Source: Rickettsiales endosymbiont of Stachyamoeba lipophora
GTDB lineage: Bacteria; Pseudomonadota; Alphaproteobacteria; Rickettsiales; 33-17
Assembly (NCBI RefSeq): GCF_003932735.1
Contig: NZ_CP033611.1
Span: 586,156 to 650,155 of the forward strand
Direction of reading: 5' to 3'
Length of the DNA stretch: 64,000 bases
Shown: piece by piece, positions 19,564-29,319 of the stretch
Numbering within the stretch: the first letter of the stretch is position 1
Layout: each line of letters opens with the position of its first letter
The notes under the pieces: generated by a model
Database searches by the model: none
What the model saw: the letters and a program-made list of their open reading frames with translations, nothing else
Told to the model about the DNA's origin: nothing
Translations under genes and position numbers: made by a program

Positions 19564-21003
19564 ATGTATTCAGCGTCTCTAAATACCATCGCAAATCAAT
19601 TTGGAATTATTCATTTTATCGGCATAGGCGGAATAGGTATGAGCGGTATTGCTGAAATATTACATAATTTAGGATGCAAGGTACAAGGTTCTGATCTCAA
19701 CATGAATGCTCAAGTAAAACATTTACAAGATTTAGGCATCCCAATAATGATTGGCCATGAAGCTAGCAACATTAAAAATGCATCTGTAGTTATCCGCTCC
19801 TCTGCTGTCAAAATGGATAATCCTGAAATCATAGAAGCTAAAAATAAAAAATTACCAATTATACAACGTGCTGAAATGCTCGCTGAGCTTATGCGCTTTA
19901 AAATATCAGTGGCAGTAGCCGGCACACATGGCAAAACCACCACCACCTCTTTAATCGCTGCATTATTTGAAACTGCCGGTTTGGAACCTACTGTTGTCAA
20001 CGGAGGGATTATTAATTCCAAACAAACTAACGCATATTTAGGTGCGGGAGATTACTTAATTGCCGAGGCTGATGAATCAGACGGCACTTTTACAAAACTA
20101 CCCGCCACCATTGCTGTAATTACTAATATCAATGCAGATCATTTGGATTTTTATGGAGATTACGCCAATGTTAAGAAGGCTTTCCGTAATTTTATCGAAA
20201 ATATTCCTTTTTATGGTTTTGCAGTACTATGTAATGATCATCCTGAAGTAAAAAAGCTTGCAGAAGAAATCACTGATCGAAAAGTACTCACTTATGCACT
20301 AGATAATGAAGCTGATATAGTGGCTACTAATATTAAAATTGATGCAACTGGCGCCCATTTTGATTTGCAAATTAGTAATAATATTCCATGTGAACTTAGA
20401 GAAATCAAGGGCTGTTATTTACCGGTAATGGGAAAACACAATATTCAAAATTGTCTTGCAGCCTTAACCATTGGACTCCAACTTGGATTTGATATTGAAT
20501 TAATTCAAAAGGCCTTTGCTAACTTTAAGGGAGTCAAAAGAAGATTTACTTTAACCGGTGAAGTTAATAACATCAAAATAGTAGATGACTACGCTCATCA
20601 TCCTGAAGAAATTAAAGCAACGTTACTAGCTGCCAAAGACGTGGCCAATATCACCAAAGGAAAGATAATCGCTGTTTTTCAACCACATCGCTATACCAGG
20701 CTTAATAACTTATTTAATGATTTTGTAACAGCTTTTAATACTGCCGATAAATTATTTGTAACTGAAATCTATACAGCAGGCGAAAAACCTATTGAAGATA
20801 TTAATCATCTTAAATTAATAAAAGAAATAAACAATCATAATACTAAATTACAAGCAGAGTTTATACCTGACATTAATGAACTAGCAAAACAGATACTGAA
20901 TATTGCAAGTCCTGGAGACATAGTGTTACATATGGGTGCCGGAAGTATAACCCAGTGGGCCCAAAGCTTGCCAGCCCAGTTAATTACTTTAAAAAACAGT
21001 TAA
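19564..21003 (+). CDS. murC: UDP-N-acetylmuramate--L-alanine ligase
   Basis: MurC adds L-alanine to UDP-MurNAc, the first amino acid of the peptidoglycan stem peptide, using ATP. The 479-aa protein has the N-terminal Rossmann GIGGIGMSGIAE at residues 20-31, the Mur ligase P-loop GTHGKTTTT at 120-128, EADESDGTF near 174, and DYAHHPEEI near 340, the mark of the MurC branch. It begins the murC-murB-ddl-ftsQ-ftsA operon, with a 3-base gap to murB. Confidence 0.98.
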   Translation: MYSASLNTIANQFGIIHFIGIGGIGMSGIAEILHNLGCKVQGSDLNMNAQVKHLQDLGIPIMIGHEASNIKNASVVIRSSAVKMDNPEIIEAKNKKLPIIQRAEMLAELMRFKISVAVAGTHGKTTTTSLIAALFETAGLEPTVVNGGIINSKQTNAYLGAGDYLIAEADESDGTFTKLPATIAVITNINADHLDFYGDYANVKKAFRNFIENIPFYGFAVLCNDHPEVKKLAEEITDRKVLTYALDNEADIVATNIKIDATGAHFDLQISNNIPCELREIKGCYLPVMGKHNIQNCLAALTIGLQLGFDIELIQKAFANFKGVKRRFTLTGEVNNIKIVDDYAHHPEEIKATLLAAKDVANITKGKIIAVFQPHRYTRLNNLFNDFVTAFNTADKLFVTEIYTAGEKPIEDINHLKLIKEINNHNTKLQAEFIPDINELAKQILNIASPGDIVLHMGAGSITQWAQSLPAQLITLKNS

Positions 21004-21006
21004 ACA

Positions 21007-21921
21007 GTGGATAGCATAACTTCTCTCTTATTTTCCAAACTACCTGGGGTATTAAGGTTGAACTATCCGCTTAACAAAACCAATTGGTTTAATGTAGGCG
21101 GAACAACTAAATATTTCTACAAGCCACTTAACACGCAGGATTTAGCTGAGATTATTAATATAGCCTATATTAATCAAATTAATATTCTACCTTTAGGCGT
21201 AGGCTCAAACATTTTAATACGTGATGGTGGATTTGACGGTTTGGTAATAAAACTTGGAAAAGAATTTAATTACATTCAAGCCTCAGAGGATTTAATTGAG
21301 ATTGGCGCCAGCGTACTAGATCAAAATGTGGCCGCATGGACGCTGAATCAAAGTTTTAAGGGTTTTGAATTTTTGAGCGGAATCCCTGGCACTATCGGAG
21401 GAGCCCTAGCTATGAATGCCGGTTGCTATGGTGCTGAAATTAAAGATATCTTAGTTAAAGCAGAAATAGTTAATCACAGCGGCCAAGTTCAAATGCTTTA
21501 TAATGAAGATTTACGCTATACCTATAGAAAACATGGTCTTAACTTTAAACCATATTTTACCAGGGGCTGGTTTAAAGCTATCAAAGGTGAACAAGAAGCA
21601 ATTAAACTAAAAATGGACCATATTACAAAGCAACGTGAGCAAACTCAGCCGCTTAGAAGCAAAACTGGTGGTAGTACGTTTAAAAACCCCGATCCTAGCA
21701 TTTGCTCTTTAAAAGCCTGGGAATTACTTGATAAAGTTGGTATGCGGGGGTTTGAGCATCACGGTGCTAAATTCTCAGATGTACATTGTAATTTTTTAAT
21801 AAATTTTAATAATGCCTCAGCAACTGCAATAGAAGAATTAGGAGAAATTGCAAAAAAGCGCGTTTTTGAACAATTTGGTATAGAATTAACTTGGGAAATA
21901 GAAAGGGTAGGAACAAAATGA
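21007..21921 (+). CDS. murB: UDP-N-acetylenolpyruvoylglucosamine reductase
   Basis: MurB is an FAD-dependent reductase that makes UDP-MurNAc. The 304-aa protein uses a GTG start 3 bases after murC. The FAD-binding domain has LPLGVGSNILIRDGG (about residues 60-75) and GIPGTIGGALAMNAGCYG near 128, and the substrate part has SKTGGSTFKNP near 220 with the catalytic Ser. The final FGIELTWEIERVG matches the family C-terminus. Its stop codon overlaps the preferred ddl start. Confidence 0.97.
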   Translation: MDSITSLLFSKLPGVLRLNYPLNKTNWFNVGGTTKYFYKPLNTQDLAEIINIAYINQINILPLGVGSNILIRDGGFDGLVIKLGKEFNYIQASEDLIEIGASVLDQNVAAWTLNQSFKGFEFLSGIPGTIGGALAMNAGCYGAEIKDILVKAEIVNHSGQVQMLYNEDLRYTYRKHGLNFKPYFTRGWFKAIKGEQEAIKLKMDHITKQREQTQPLRSKTGGSTFKNPDPSICSLKAWELLDKVGMRGFEHHGAKFSDVHCNFLINFNNASATAIEELGEIAKKRVFEQFGIELTWEIERVGTK

Positions 21922-22892
21922 CCACAACTTTAATTCAACAAAAGCATCCAAGCAAAATACTTGAACAATATAAACCTGACAATTCTAAAAAGCATGTTCT
22001 ACTACTTATGGGCGGCGAATCAGCTGAACGCGAAGTATCCCTTATCAGTGGCCGAGGAATATCTAAGGCTTTAAAAGAAAAAAACTATCAAACGACTAGC
22101 GTAGATGTTGGTTATGACATCGCTAATATAATTGAACAAATAAAACCAGATGTGGTTTTTAATGCTTTACACGGTACCTTTGGGGAAGACGGCAATATAC
22201 AAGGCATTCTAAATATTTTAAGAATTCCTTATACTCATTCAGGTTTAACTTGCTCTGCTATATGCTTTAATAAGCTGCTTACACGTTACATGGTGGAAGC
22301 TCATGGGGTGAACATGGCAAAATGCAAGGTCGTGAACAAAGGAAACATCAACCTGAACGAAGAACCAATGCCGAGACCTTATGTCATTAAGCCAACATGC
22401 GAAGGATCAAGCATAGGCATCGAAGTGGTATTAGAACAAGATAACTTTTCTTTTAATGAGTATCAATGGGACCATGGGGATGAACTTATTATTGAAGAAT
22501 ATATTCCTGGACAAGAAATCCAGGTGGCAGTAATTGACGGCAAGGCTGTTGGAGCTCTAGAGATAAAAACTCATCGTAAATTTTATGATTATGAGGCCAA
22601 ATATACCCCTGGCGGTTCAGTACATATTTATCCTGCAGAACTTCCTATAGAAAAATATCAAGAAGTGCTTTCTATTTCAGAAAAAGTCTTTAATTTATTA
22701 GGATGTAAAGATGTATCTCGGGTAGAGTATCGTTATCATCAAGAACAGAAAAAGTTTTATTTCCTTGAGGTTAATACCCACCCTGGATTTACACCAACTT
22801 CAATTGTACCAGAAATTTGTGCAGCAAATGGTACAAGTTATAATGATTTAGTAGAATTTTTAGTAGAAAAGGCTGATGCTGTTAAGCTATAA
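21918..22892 (+). CDS. ddl: D-alanine--D-alanine ligase
   Basis: Ddl joins two D-alanines for the pentapeptide terminus. It is an ATP-grasp enzyme with the N-terminal MGGESAEREVSLISG motif. FNALHGTFGEDGNIQGIL contacts D-alanine and ATP, and KPTCEGSSIGI and EEYIPGQEIQV follow. The C-terminal YFLEVNTHPGFTPTS carries the metal ligands. I chose ATG 21918 because it overlaps the murB stop as ATGA and follows a ggtagg ribosome binding site. A TTG 27 bases upstream is a poorer option. The start gives 324 aa. Confidence 0.96.
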   Translation: MTTTLIQQKHPSKILEQYKPDNSKKHVLLLMGGESAEREVSLISGRGISKALKEKNYQTTSVDVGYDIANIIEQIKPDVVFNALHGTFGEDGNIQGILNILRIPYTHSGLTCSAICFNKLLTRYMVEAHGVNMAKCKVVNKGNINLNEEPMPRPYVIKPTCEGSSIGIEVVLEQDNFSFNEYQWDHGDELIIEEYIPGQEIQVAVIDGKAVGALEIKTHRKFYDYEAKYTPGGSVHIYPAELPIEKYQEVLSISEKVFNLLGCKDVSRVEYRYHQEQKKFYFLEVNTHPGFTPTSIVPEICAANGTSYNDLVEFLVEKADAVKL

Positions 22893-23673
22893 TGAATATG
22901 CATCCTATAAAATAAGCCCTTGGAAAAGGATTAAGCTTAGGTTACAACGCTTTATCTTTTCTATAAGATTCCTAGGCTTAGTATTGCTATTTTCAAGTTT
23001 TGGTCTAATTACCCATTTTGGTATAGTAGATAAACTTTCTTATCATCTGAAAAGCGAGTTTTATAATGTAACTACGCAAATAGGCATGAGGTTAGAAAAT
23101 GTATATCTGGAAGGACAGTTAAATTTAGATAGTAAATATATTACTCAGATCATTAATGAGAATATTGGGCAATCAATTTTTAAAGTGAATACCTGGGATT
23201 TAAAATATCGTATAGAACAACTTGATTGGGTGCTTGCGGCCTCTGTAGTACGTGAGCTTCCTGATACTATACATATCAGGGTTGTTGAGCGCGCTCCTGT
23301 AGCGATTTGGCAGATCAATAAAAAACAATATTTAATTGATGATTCAGGTCATATTATTAATGTAAGTAAAATTAATAACTTCAAACAACTTCCTGTAGTA
23401 GTTGGAGATGGCTCTAGACTCACTGCAGGAGATATTATTACACAATTAAAATTATATCCCAATATTTATGACCAAATTAGCGCCTTAATTAGAGTTGGAA
23501 ATCGCAGATGGGATATTAGACTTGTTAATGGAAGTGAGATTAAACTTCCAGAATTTAATATTAAAGAAGCTTTATATTATCTTGCAAAATATCAACATTC
23601 TCACAATTTATTTCTAGCCTATAAAACTATAGATATGCGCATTCTTGGAAAAATATATGTTCAGAAGAAATAA
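22876..23673 (+). CDS. ftsQ: Cell division protein FtsQ
   Basis: FtsQ is a bitopic membrane protein that anchors the periplasmic FtsB-FtsL subcomplex in the divisome. The 265-aa protein has a basic cytoplasmic N-terminus and a membrane helix (about residues 31-50). A POTRA domain follows, with SIFKVNTWDLKYRIEQLDWVLAA then VVRELPDTIHIRVVERAPVA, the usual FtsQ/DivIB pattern. A beta domain completes it (ending near IDMRILGKIYVQ). The start overlaps ddl by 17 bases. ftsA follows after 5 bases. Confidence 0.93.
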   Translation: MLLSYNEYASYKISPWKRIKLRLQRFIFSIRFLGLVLLFSSFGLITHFGIVDKLSYHLKSEFYNVTTQIGMRLENVYLEGQLNLDSKYITQIINENIGQSIFKVNTWDLKYRIEQLDWVLAASVVRELPDTIHIRVVERAPVAIWQINKKQYLIDDSGHIINVSKINNFKQLPVVVGDGSRLTAGDIITQLKLYPNIYDQISALIRVGNRRWDIRLVNGSEIKLPEFNIKEALYYLAKYQHSHNLFLAYKTIDMRILGKIYVQKK

Positions 23674-23678
23674 TTAAT

Positions 23679-24929
23679 ATGAAAAAAAATAGTATAGTTG
23701 CTGTTTTAGATATTGGTAGTAGCAAAATTGCCTGTGCAATAGGTAATTATAATTATGCTAAAAATAAAACTGATATTGTATCCTTTGCTCATCAAATGTC
23801 TAAAGGTGTTAAGCATGGTAGAATAGTTAATGTAGATGAAGCAGCCAACGTAATTATTGAAGTATTAAGCACTGCTGAAGAGGCAAGCCGCTATAACATT
23901 GAAAATATAATTGTCTCTGTCTCAGGGGGTAAGATCGTTTCAGAAGTTGTAATGGGCTCTTTAAATATTAACAATCAACAAATTAAAGAAAAAGATTTAA
24001 AACGCCTTATTAAAAACACTTTAGATAGGATTAACCAAGAAGAATATGATATTTTACATTACATCCCGGCTGAATTCAAAGTTGATAATATAAGTGGTGT
24101 AACTCACCCTATTGGCATGGTATGTAAAAAACTTTCAGCATATTTAAATGTAATATTAGTTCCTACTAGCATCATTAACAATTTAGAAAACTGCTTATCA
24201 AAATGCCAGTTAAATATTAGTGATTTAGTAGTAAGCACATATGCCGCAGGCCTTGGAGTATTAACCCAAGAAGAAAAAGAACAAGGGGTAATTTTAATTG
24301 ATTTTGGAGCAAGTGCAACTTCAGTTTCTGTTTATAGCCAGGGCATGATTAAAGCAATTAAAATTATTCCAATAGGTAGCGAGCATGTTACCAAAGATAT
24401 TGCTGCAGCTTTTGGTATACATCCCCAAATAGCTGAGAAGATAAAAATTATTTACGGTAATTTGGATACTGATCAATTTAATTATGAAAAAATTATTTCG
24501 CTCAGTGAGATTGATTCATTAGATAATGAGCAGGTAATTGAATATCAATCGTTATACGAGGTAATTATTGCCCGTATAGATGAAATTACCGAATATATAT
24601 TGAAAGGGCTGCTAGAAGAACATAATAATTATTATTATAATACAATCAACCAGGTAGTCATTACCGGAGGTGGTGCTAAATTAAATGGGTTAGATAAATA
24701 TTTAAAATACAAACTGGATAAGCGTGTAAGTGTTGGGTATACTAACTATCTTCCCGCTATGGATAATAATGAGCTTGATTTGCTCTATGGTCCTGAGTTT
24801 GCTAACTTAATTGGACTTATTAATTATTTTACTAAAAAACAAATTCTAAATTATGAACTTCATGTAGAAAAGCAAACACATACTACCCATTGGCTATCTA
24901 AATTATTTAAAATCTTTACTAAAATATAG
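23679..24929 (+). CDS. ftsA: Cell division protein FtsA
   Basis: FtsA is an actin-like ATPase that tethers FtsZ to the membrane. The 416-aa protein has the phosphate-1 motif VLDIGSSKIACAIG at residues 9-22. A 1C subdomain is followed by the phosphate-2 motif LIDFGASATS near 206 and the adenosine motif VVITGGGAKLNGL near 330. The C-terminal end (THWLSKLFKIFTK) is an amphipathic, basic helix suited to membrane binding. The gene ends the mur-fts operon. ftsZ is not in the window. Confidence 0.97.
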   Translation: MKKNSIVAVLDIGSSKIACAIGNYNYAKNKTDIVSFAHQMSKGVKHGRIVNVDEAANVIIEVLSTAEEASRYNIENIIVSVSGGKIVSEVVMGSLNINNQQIKEKDLKRLIKNTLDRINQEEYDILHYIPAEFKVDNISGVTHPIGMVCKKLSAYLNVILVPTSIINNLENCLSKCQLNISDLVVSTYAAGLGVLTQEEKEQGVILIDFGASATSVSVYSQGMIKAIKIIPIGSEHVTKDIAAAFGIHPQIAEKIKIIYGNLDTDQFNYEKIISLSEIDSLDNEQVIEYQSLYEVIIARIDEITEYILKGLLEEHNNYYYNTINQVVITGGGAKLNGLDKYLKYKLDKRVSVGYTNYLPAMDNNELDLLYGPEFANLIGLINYFTKKQILNYELHVEKQTHTTHWLSKLFKIFTKI

Positions 24930-25036
24930 ACTCTATTAAATTCTGCTAGATTCTCAAATTATTTATACAATAAATTTACTTTATATATTTTTTATGTAAC
25001 AATTAATATATAGTTAATTGTTACCTTGGGGGATGT

Positions 25037-26269
25037 ATGGTTTCTATATTAAGTAAAGCTATTGCTTTTGCTAATAATGCTATTTCCTGGGCAAATAAAA
25101 TATCTTTAGGCAATACAGCTCGTAGGCAACTAATAGAGCTAAAAAACTACACTTCTATCCCATCTGAAAAGCTACCAAGCAGCCAGACTACAGCAAGGGC
25201 AACCTTAGATAAATTTGAAGCAAGTACATTTATCAATAAAGTTATCGACATATTAGCACCCTTTCAAACACAACTTGATTCTCAAGGAAATTTAGAGCTT
25301 GCTACTATTAAAGTTTTACAGCAAGAAATTGCTCTTCATACTATGCCTCAACTGGAGAAAATGATTAGCCATGGCACCAGCGAACAGAAACAAGAAGCAA
25401 TTAAAGCTGCTTCATACTTAATTTGTAGCGGTGTCAAACCTGCCAAAACAATGAACCTACCGCACCTATATACAATGCTCAATGAGTATAATAAATTTAT
25501 AGATAGCCTAGAAGATTATTTAAAAGCGCCGCAAAAGAACAAATTACTCACTGCTGCTGATAATTTACATAAATTTATACCGGTAACAGCAAATCTTCGA
25601 GATAATTTTATAAAAACTATAACCTCTGATAATCCACAATCCAGCCTTACTAAAAAGATTTTAACCGATTTAAAAGCTTCAAAAGATTTTAGCCATTTGT
25701 CTAAACATAAATATAAAGCTTTTGCTTGCTGTATTGCGGCTATAGTTATCGCTTCTGTATTTCTTCCCTTAGCTAGCAAAGCAGCTATTTCATTGATTGT
25801 TACAGCTTTTATGGCTGGGATGGCTACTATTTGTAGTGGTGGAACTTTGGCATTACCAGCCGTAATTATTAGTTGTAGCAAATTAGCAATTAGCACCGCA
25901 TTAATGTCACCTTTTGCTGCCTCAGTGGTTGGTACATTTTATAGTTTTAATGCATTACACAAAAATTCAGCTTATAAAAAAACTAAGTCTCAAAAAGTTA
26001 AGGCTAAATTTGATTTAGCAGCAGGAGTGCAAGATTTAGTTAACCAAGCGGCTAAAGAAGAAAAACAAACCTCCTCCGATACTGTGCAATCTACTGTACA
26101 AAACAAAGGATACTCTAGTAAGCAGATTGAAATTTTTCTTCAAGAATCCTTATCTTCAACAGATCCATCAATTGAAAATGGCATGAATATCAGCCAGATT
26201 GCCACATCAGCTAATTCTTTACTGTTACCTCAAACCTCAATAACAAAGAATCTTTCTTGTGGAATATAG
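25037..26269 (+). CDS. Hypothetical helical protein with three hydrophobic segments
   Basis: This is an unrecognised 410-aa protein. Residues 1-225 are predicted soluble and helical. Residues about 228-310 contain two or three hydrophobic segments rich in Ala, Ile and Ser (FACCIAAIVIASVFLPLA, ISLIVTAFMAGMATI, LPAVIISCSKLAISTALM). The C-terminal 90 residues are polar with a Lys-rich start and many Gln, Ser and Asn. A strong ribosome binding site (ggggga) precedes the ATG. It follows ftsA on the same strand after 107 bases and converges on the HAD gene with only 4 bases between the stops. The placement of hydrophobic segments between soluble halves is seen in membrane-inserting secreted proteins, but function is unknown. 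Confidence 0.6.
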   Translation: MVSILSKAIAFANNAISWANKISLGNTARRQLIELKNYTSIPSEKLPSSQTTARATLDKFEASTFINKVIDILAPFQTQLDSQGNLELATIKVLQQEIALHTMPQLEKMISHGTSEQKQEAIKAASYLICSGVKPAKTMNLPHLYTMLNEYNKFIDSLEDYLKAPQKNKLLTAADNLHKFIPVTANLRDNFIKTITSDNPQSSLTKKILTDLKASKDFSHLSKHKYKAFACCIAAIVIASVFLPLASKAAISLIVTAFMAGMATICSGGTLALPAVIISCSKLAISTALMSPFAASVVGTFYSFNALHKNSAYKKTKSQKVKAKFDLAAGVQDLVNQAAKEEKQTSSDTVQSTVQNKGYSSKQIEIFLQESLSSTDPSIENGMNISQIATSANSLLLPQTSITKNLSCGI

Positions 26270-26273
26270 CAGC

Positions 26274-27140
26274 TTATTGCCTAAGAGGCCTTAGGTCATG
26301 CACTAAATAATCAGGCACAGCGTTATACTTGGCGTTTAAGCTAGCTAAATTAGTAATAACCTGTGCTGGAGGCAAATGAGAACCAATGTGAGCATTAAAA
26401 ATTCCTTGCGTGACAAGGCAAGATTTGATACCAAAATTATTAGCACCTTTAATATCAGTATAAAAGCTATCACCCAACATTAAAATCTGCTCTTTAGGTA
26501 CCTTATCAGCGTACAGATTATAAGCATATTGATATACTCGGTCATACGGTTTTCCGAAATATATTACTCTTCCACCTAAAGTTTCAAATTTTTGCGCCAG
26601 ATGTCCTGCGCATAAAAATTGGCTAGCATCTTGCGTGATAACTACCAAATCAGGATTTACACAATAAAAAGATAGATTTAGGGTAATAATCTTTTCTAGG
26701 ATTTTATTTAAGCCTTCATTTTTAAGCTTATTATCATAATAACCATAACACATGACAAAATTTGCATCATATAAATCATCAACTATATTAAGGTTTAAGC
26801 CACTTAACTCTTCTGTATCTTTAACAGGACCCAAATAAAAATATTTATTACCCGGCAGTGTTAAATCTTTATTGAGTATATGCTGATAAAATACTTCCCC
26901 TGAAGTTACCATTCCTTCAAAAAGTTCATCGCCAACTTCTAACTTTTGTAGAGTTTTTACGGCTTTAAATGCCCTACGCGGTGCATTTGAGACAAAAACA
27001 ATTTTAATATTATTGTTTTTACAAAATTTTAGAAAATCTAAAGCCCCAGGGTAAAGATAATAACCATCATGGATCACCCCCCACAAATCACAAAAAATAA
27101 TTTTAAATTGCGGTAGTATATCATAAATGTTTGTAAACAT
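26274..27140 (-). CDS. HAD-superfamily phosphatase, subfamily IIA
   Basis: This 288-aa HAD protein has motif I as FCDLWGVIHDG (nucleophile Asp18, with Trp in place of the usual middle residue). Motif II is VSNAPR, and motifs III/IV are GKPYDRVYQYA and MLGDSFYTDIKGANNFG. A subfamily IIA cap lies between motifs II and III. The DxWGVxHDG form with this length is the alphaproteobacterial group often listed as a HAD-IIA hydrolase of unknown substrate. It starts one base after the cysS stop, so the two genes are co-transcribed. A sugar phosphate or nucleotide may be the substrate. Confidence 0.82.
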   Translation of the reverse strand: MFTNIYDILPQFKIIFCDLWGVIHDGYYLYPGALDFLKFCKNNNIKIVFVSNAPRRAFKAVKTLQKLEVGDELFEGMVTSGEVFYQHILNKDLTLPGNKYFYLGPVKDTEELSGLNLNIVDDLYDANFVMCYGYYDNKLKNEGLNKILEKIITLNLSFYCVNPDLVVITQDASQFLCAGHLAQKFETLGGRVIYFGKPYDRVYQYAYNLYADKVPKEQILMLGDSFYTDIKGANNFGIKSCLVTQGIFNAHIGSHLPPAQVITNLASLNAKYNAVPDYLVHDLRPLRQ

Positions 27141-27141
27141 T

Positions 27142-28473
27142 TTATACTCTATAAAACTTGGTGCCGTCTTTGGTATCTTCTAAAATAACACCTTTTAATT
27201 TTAATTCATCTCTAATCTGATCTGCTGCTATAAAATTTTTATTTTTTTTAGCATCAGCTCGCTGAATAATAAATTTTGCTATTTCAGCATCACTAATATT
27301 AATGATATCTTTTTTATTGGCATAATTCAAGCCGAGTATATTCATAGCAAATAAAAGCTTCTGGGAAGAAATATCGGAATTTTCTTTTACTCTTTTATGC
27401 ATTATCGCAAATGCTTCTGGGGTATTTAAATCATCAGATAAGGCTGTTATTAGCTCTTGGTCTTCTAATGCTTCTTGAGGGTTATAAGTTTCTATTACTT
27501 TTCTAAAGCTTAAAATATTTTTCTGGGCACTTTCTAAGGTATGTTCAGTAAAATCTAAAGGTTTACGATAATGAGTGCTAAGTAAAGCAAGCCTCAAGGA
27601 CGCACCTTCAATGCCTTTTTCATACATATCACTAACAGTAATAAAATTTCCTAGAGATTTACTCATTTTTTCACCATTAACGGTAAGAAATCCATTATGT
27701 ACCCACACTTTGGCAAAGCGACTTCCAGGAAAAGCGCAACAACTTTGAGCTATTTCATTAGTATGATGAGGAAAAATAAGATCTGCTCCTCCCCCGTGAA
27801 TATCAAAATCTGTACCCAGATATTTATAACTCATAGCCGAACATTCAATATGCCAACCAGGACGGCCGAAGCCAAAAGGGCTATCAAATCCCACTTCTTC
27901 TTTTAAAGTAGGTTTCCATAACACAAAGTCTCCCGGATGCTTTTTCGCCTCACTAATTTCTACTCTACTGCCCGCGATTAAATCATTGAGATTGCGATTA
28001 GAAAGTTTTGTATAATCTTTAAAGCTTGCTACATTAAAATATACATGTTCTGCTGAATAATAAGCATGTTCTGAGTTTAGTAGCTTTTGAATAATATCAA
28101 ACATTTCCGCTAAATGTTCAGTAGCCTTAGGAGCATAAGTAGGCGGTAAGCACCCTAAATAGCTCATATTCTCATTAAAAATTTGGGTAACTTTTTCAGT
28201 TAATTCATTAGTGGAAATATTTAACTCAGCAGCACGAGCTATAATTTTATCATCAATATCTGTAATATTTCTTACATATATGACTTTCTCTCCGTCATAT
28301 AAGAATCTTAATACTCTAAATAAGAGATCATAAATAATAGCTGATCTAGCATTGCCAATATGAGGATGGTCGTAAACGGTAGGACCGCAAGCATAAAACC
28401 CTATATTATTTGGATTTTGCGGTTTAAATTCTTCAAGAGATTGAGAAAGAGTATTATAAAGTTTAAGTTTCAT
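27142..28473 (-). CDS. cysS: Cysteinyl-tRNA synthetase
   Basis: CysRS charges tRNA-Cys. It is a class Ia synthetase with the HIGH-type motif in FYACGPTVYDHPHIGNAR (about residues 25-42). Zinc-binding Cys/His residues include GWHIECSAM and HHTNEIAQS, and KMSKSLGNF is near residue 266. A DALR-type C-terminal domain ends in LKGVILEDTKDGTKFYRV, usual for CysRS. I chose ATG 28473 (MKLKLYNT). An upstream TTG at 28479 is in frame but unlikely. It lies between a terminator that follows rplI and the HAD gene. Confidence 0.97.
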   Translation of the reverse strand: MKLKLYNTLSQSLEEFKPQNPNNIGFYACGPTVYDHPHIGNARSAIIYDLLFRVLRFLYDGEKVIYVRNITDIDDKIIARAAELNISTNELTEKVTQIFNENMSYLGCLPPTYAPKATEHLAEMFDIIQKLLNSEHAYYSAEHVYFNVASFKDYTKLSNRNLNDLIAGSRVEISEAKKHPGDFVLWKPTLKEEVGFDSPFGFGRPGWHIECSAMSYKYLGTDFDIHGGGADLIFPHHTNEIAQSCCAFPGSRFAKVWVHNGFLTVNGEKMSKSLGNFITVSDMYEKGIEGASLRLALLSTHYRKPLDFTEHTLESAQKNILSFRKVIETYNPQEALEDQELITALSDDLNTPEAFAIMHKRVKENSDISSQKLLFAMNILGLNYANKKDIINISDAEIAKFIIQRADAKKNKNFIAADQIRDELKLKGVILEDTKDGTKFYRV

Positions 28474-28481
28474 GTGCAATG

Positions 28482-28516
28482 AAAAAAAGGTAGCTATAAG
28501 ATCAACTACCTTTTTT
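28482..28516 (-). terminator. Rho-independent terminator of the rpsF-rpsR-rplI operon
   Basis: The arms aaaaaggtag (about 28484-28493) and ctaccttttt (28506-28515) pair around a 12-base loop. On the minus strand this is a stem followed by a T run, just after rplI and just before cysS. Confidence 0.75.
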
Positions 28517-28529
28517 ACTCTTTTTAAGA

Positions 28530-29039
28530 TTAATTTTCGTTAGTTTGTTGCTTTTCTGAGCTTTTATAGCTTTCTAAAGCATTACGTGCTTCGCCTTCTG
28601 ACCTTGAAATATTTACTATAACTTTAGTAATTACTTCAGGATGAAGTGCTACATCAACTTCATAGATTCCAATATACTTAATAACCTGGTTCAGATCTAT
28701 ACAGCTTCTTGCAATATTTAATGAAGCTTTTTCATTAATACCATTAGCAATATCTCTTGAATTTACAGAACCGAAAAGTCTGTCATCTTCTGCAGCTTGT
28801 CTGATAACTACTATATCAGTCGGCAGCTTTTGAGCTTCTTGCTCAGCTTGCTCACGCTTATTATTATTTTCATTAAGAATTGCTGCTTGGCGCTCTATGT
28901 AAAACTTTTTATTTTCTTCAGTGGCGCGAATTGCTTTACCTTGAGGAATTAAATAGTTACGTGCAAAACCATTTTTTACATTAACAGTTAACCCGATGTC
29001 ACCTAGGTTTTTTACTTTTTCAATTAAAATAATTTCCAT
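28530..29039 (-). CDS. rplI: 50S ribosomal protein L9
   Basis: L9 binds 23S rRNA near the L1 stalk base. The N-terminal domain begins MEIILIEKVKNLGDIG, followed by the L9 signature VNVKNGFARNYLIPQGKA (about residues 20-37). A long connecting helix and a C-terminal domain (RLFGSVNSRDIANGI) complete it. The 169-aa length includes a short polar C-terminal extension (KSSEKQQTNEN). It is the last gene of the rpsF-rpsR-rplI operon and ends at a terminator. Confidence 0.97.
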   Translation of the reverse strand: MEIILIEKVKNLGDIGLTVNVKNGFARNYLIPQGKAIRATEENKKFYIERQAAILNENNNKREQAEQEAQKLPTDIVVIRQAAEDDRLFGSVNSRDIANGINEKASLNIARSCIDLNQVIKYIGIYEVDVALHPEVITKVIVNISRSEGEARNALESYKSSEKQQTNEN

Positions 29040-29051
29040 CGCTTTGATACC

Positions 29052-29315
29052 TTATACGCTTTTAAATGGCAATAAAGCTAACACTCTAGCTCTTTTAATT
29101 GCTAATTTTAATTTACGTTGCAATGCACTTGACACGCCGGTTATTCTTTTTGGTAAAATACGACCACGTTCGGAAATAAAGCGGGTAAGCAGTGATATAT
29201 TTTTATAATCAACATTCTGACCTTTTAAAGGACACCCTCTTTTTCTTTTAAAGAAAGGACGCTTATAAGTAGCCAAATATGGTACATTTGCTTTTTCTGT
29301 AGTTGCGTTTGACAT
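29052..29315 (-). CDS. rpsR: 30S ribosomal protein S18
   Basis: S18 binds the platform of the 30S subunit together with S6. The 87-aa protein contains the family pattern [26 protein letters not shown] followed by a basic tail with [10 protein letters not shown]. It lies between rpsF and rplI with short gaps (4 and 12 bases), the standard operon order. Confidence 0.97.
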   Translation of the reverse strand: MSNATTEKANVPYLATYKRPFFKRKRGCPLKGQNVDYKNISLLTRFISERGRILPKRITGVSSALQRKLKLAIKRARVLALLPFKSV

Positions 29316-29319
29316 AAAA

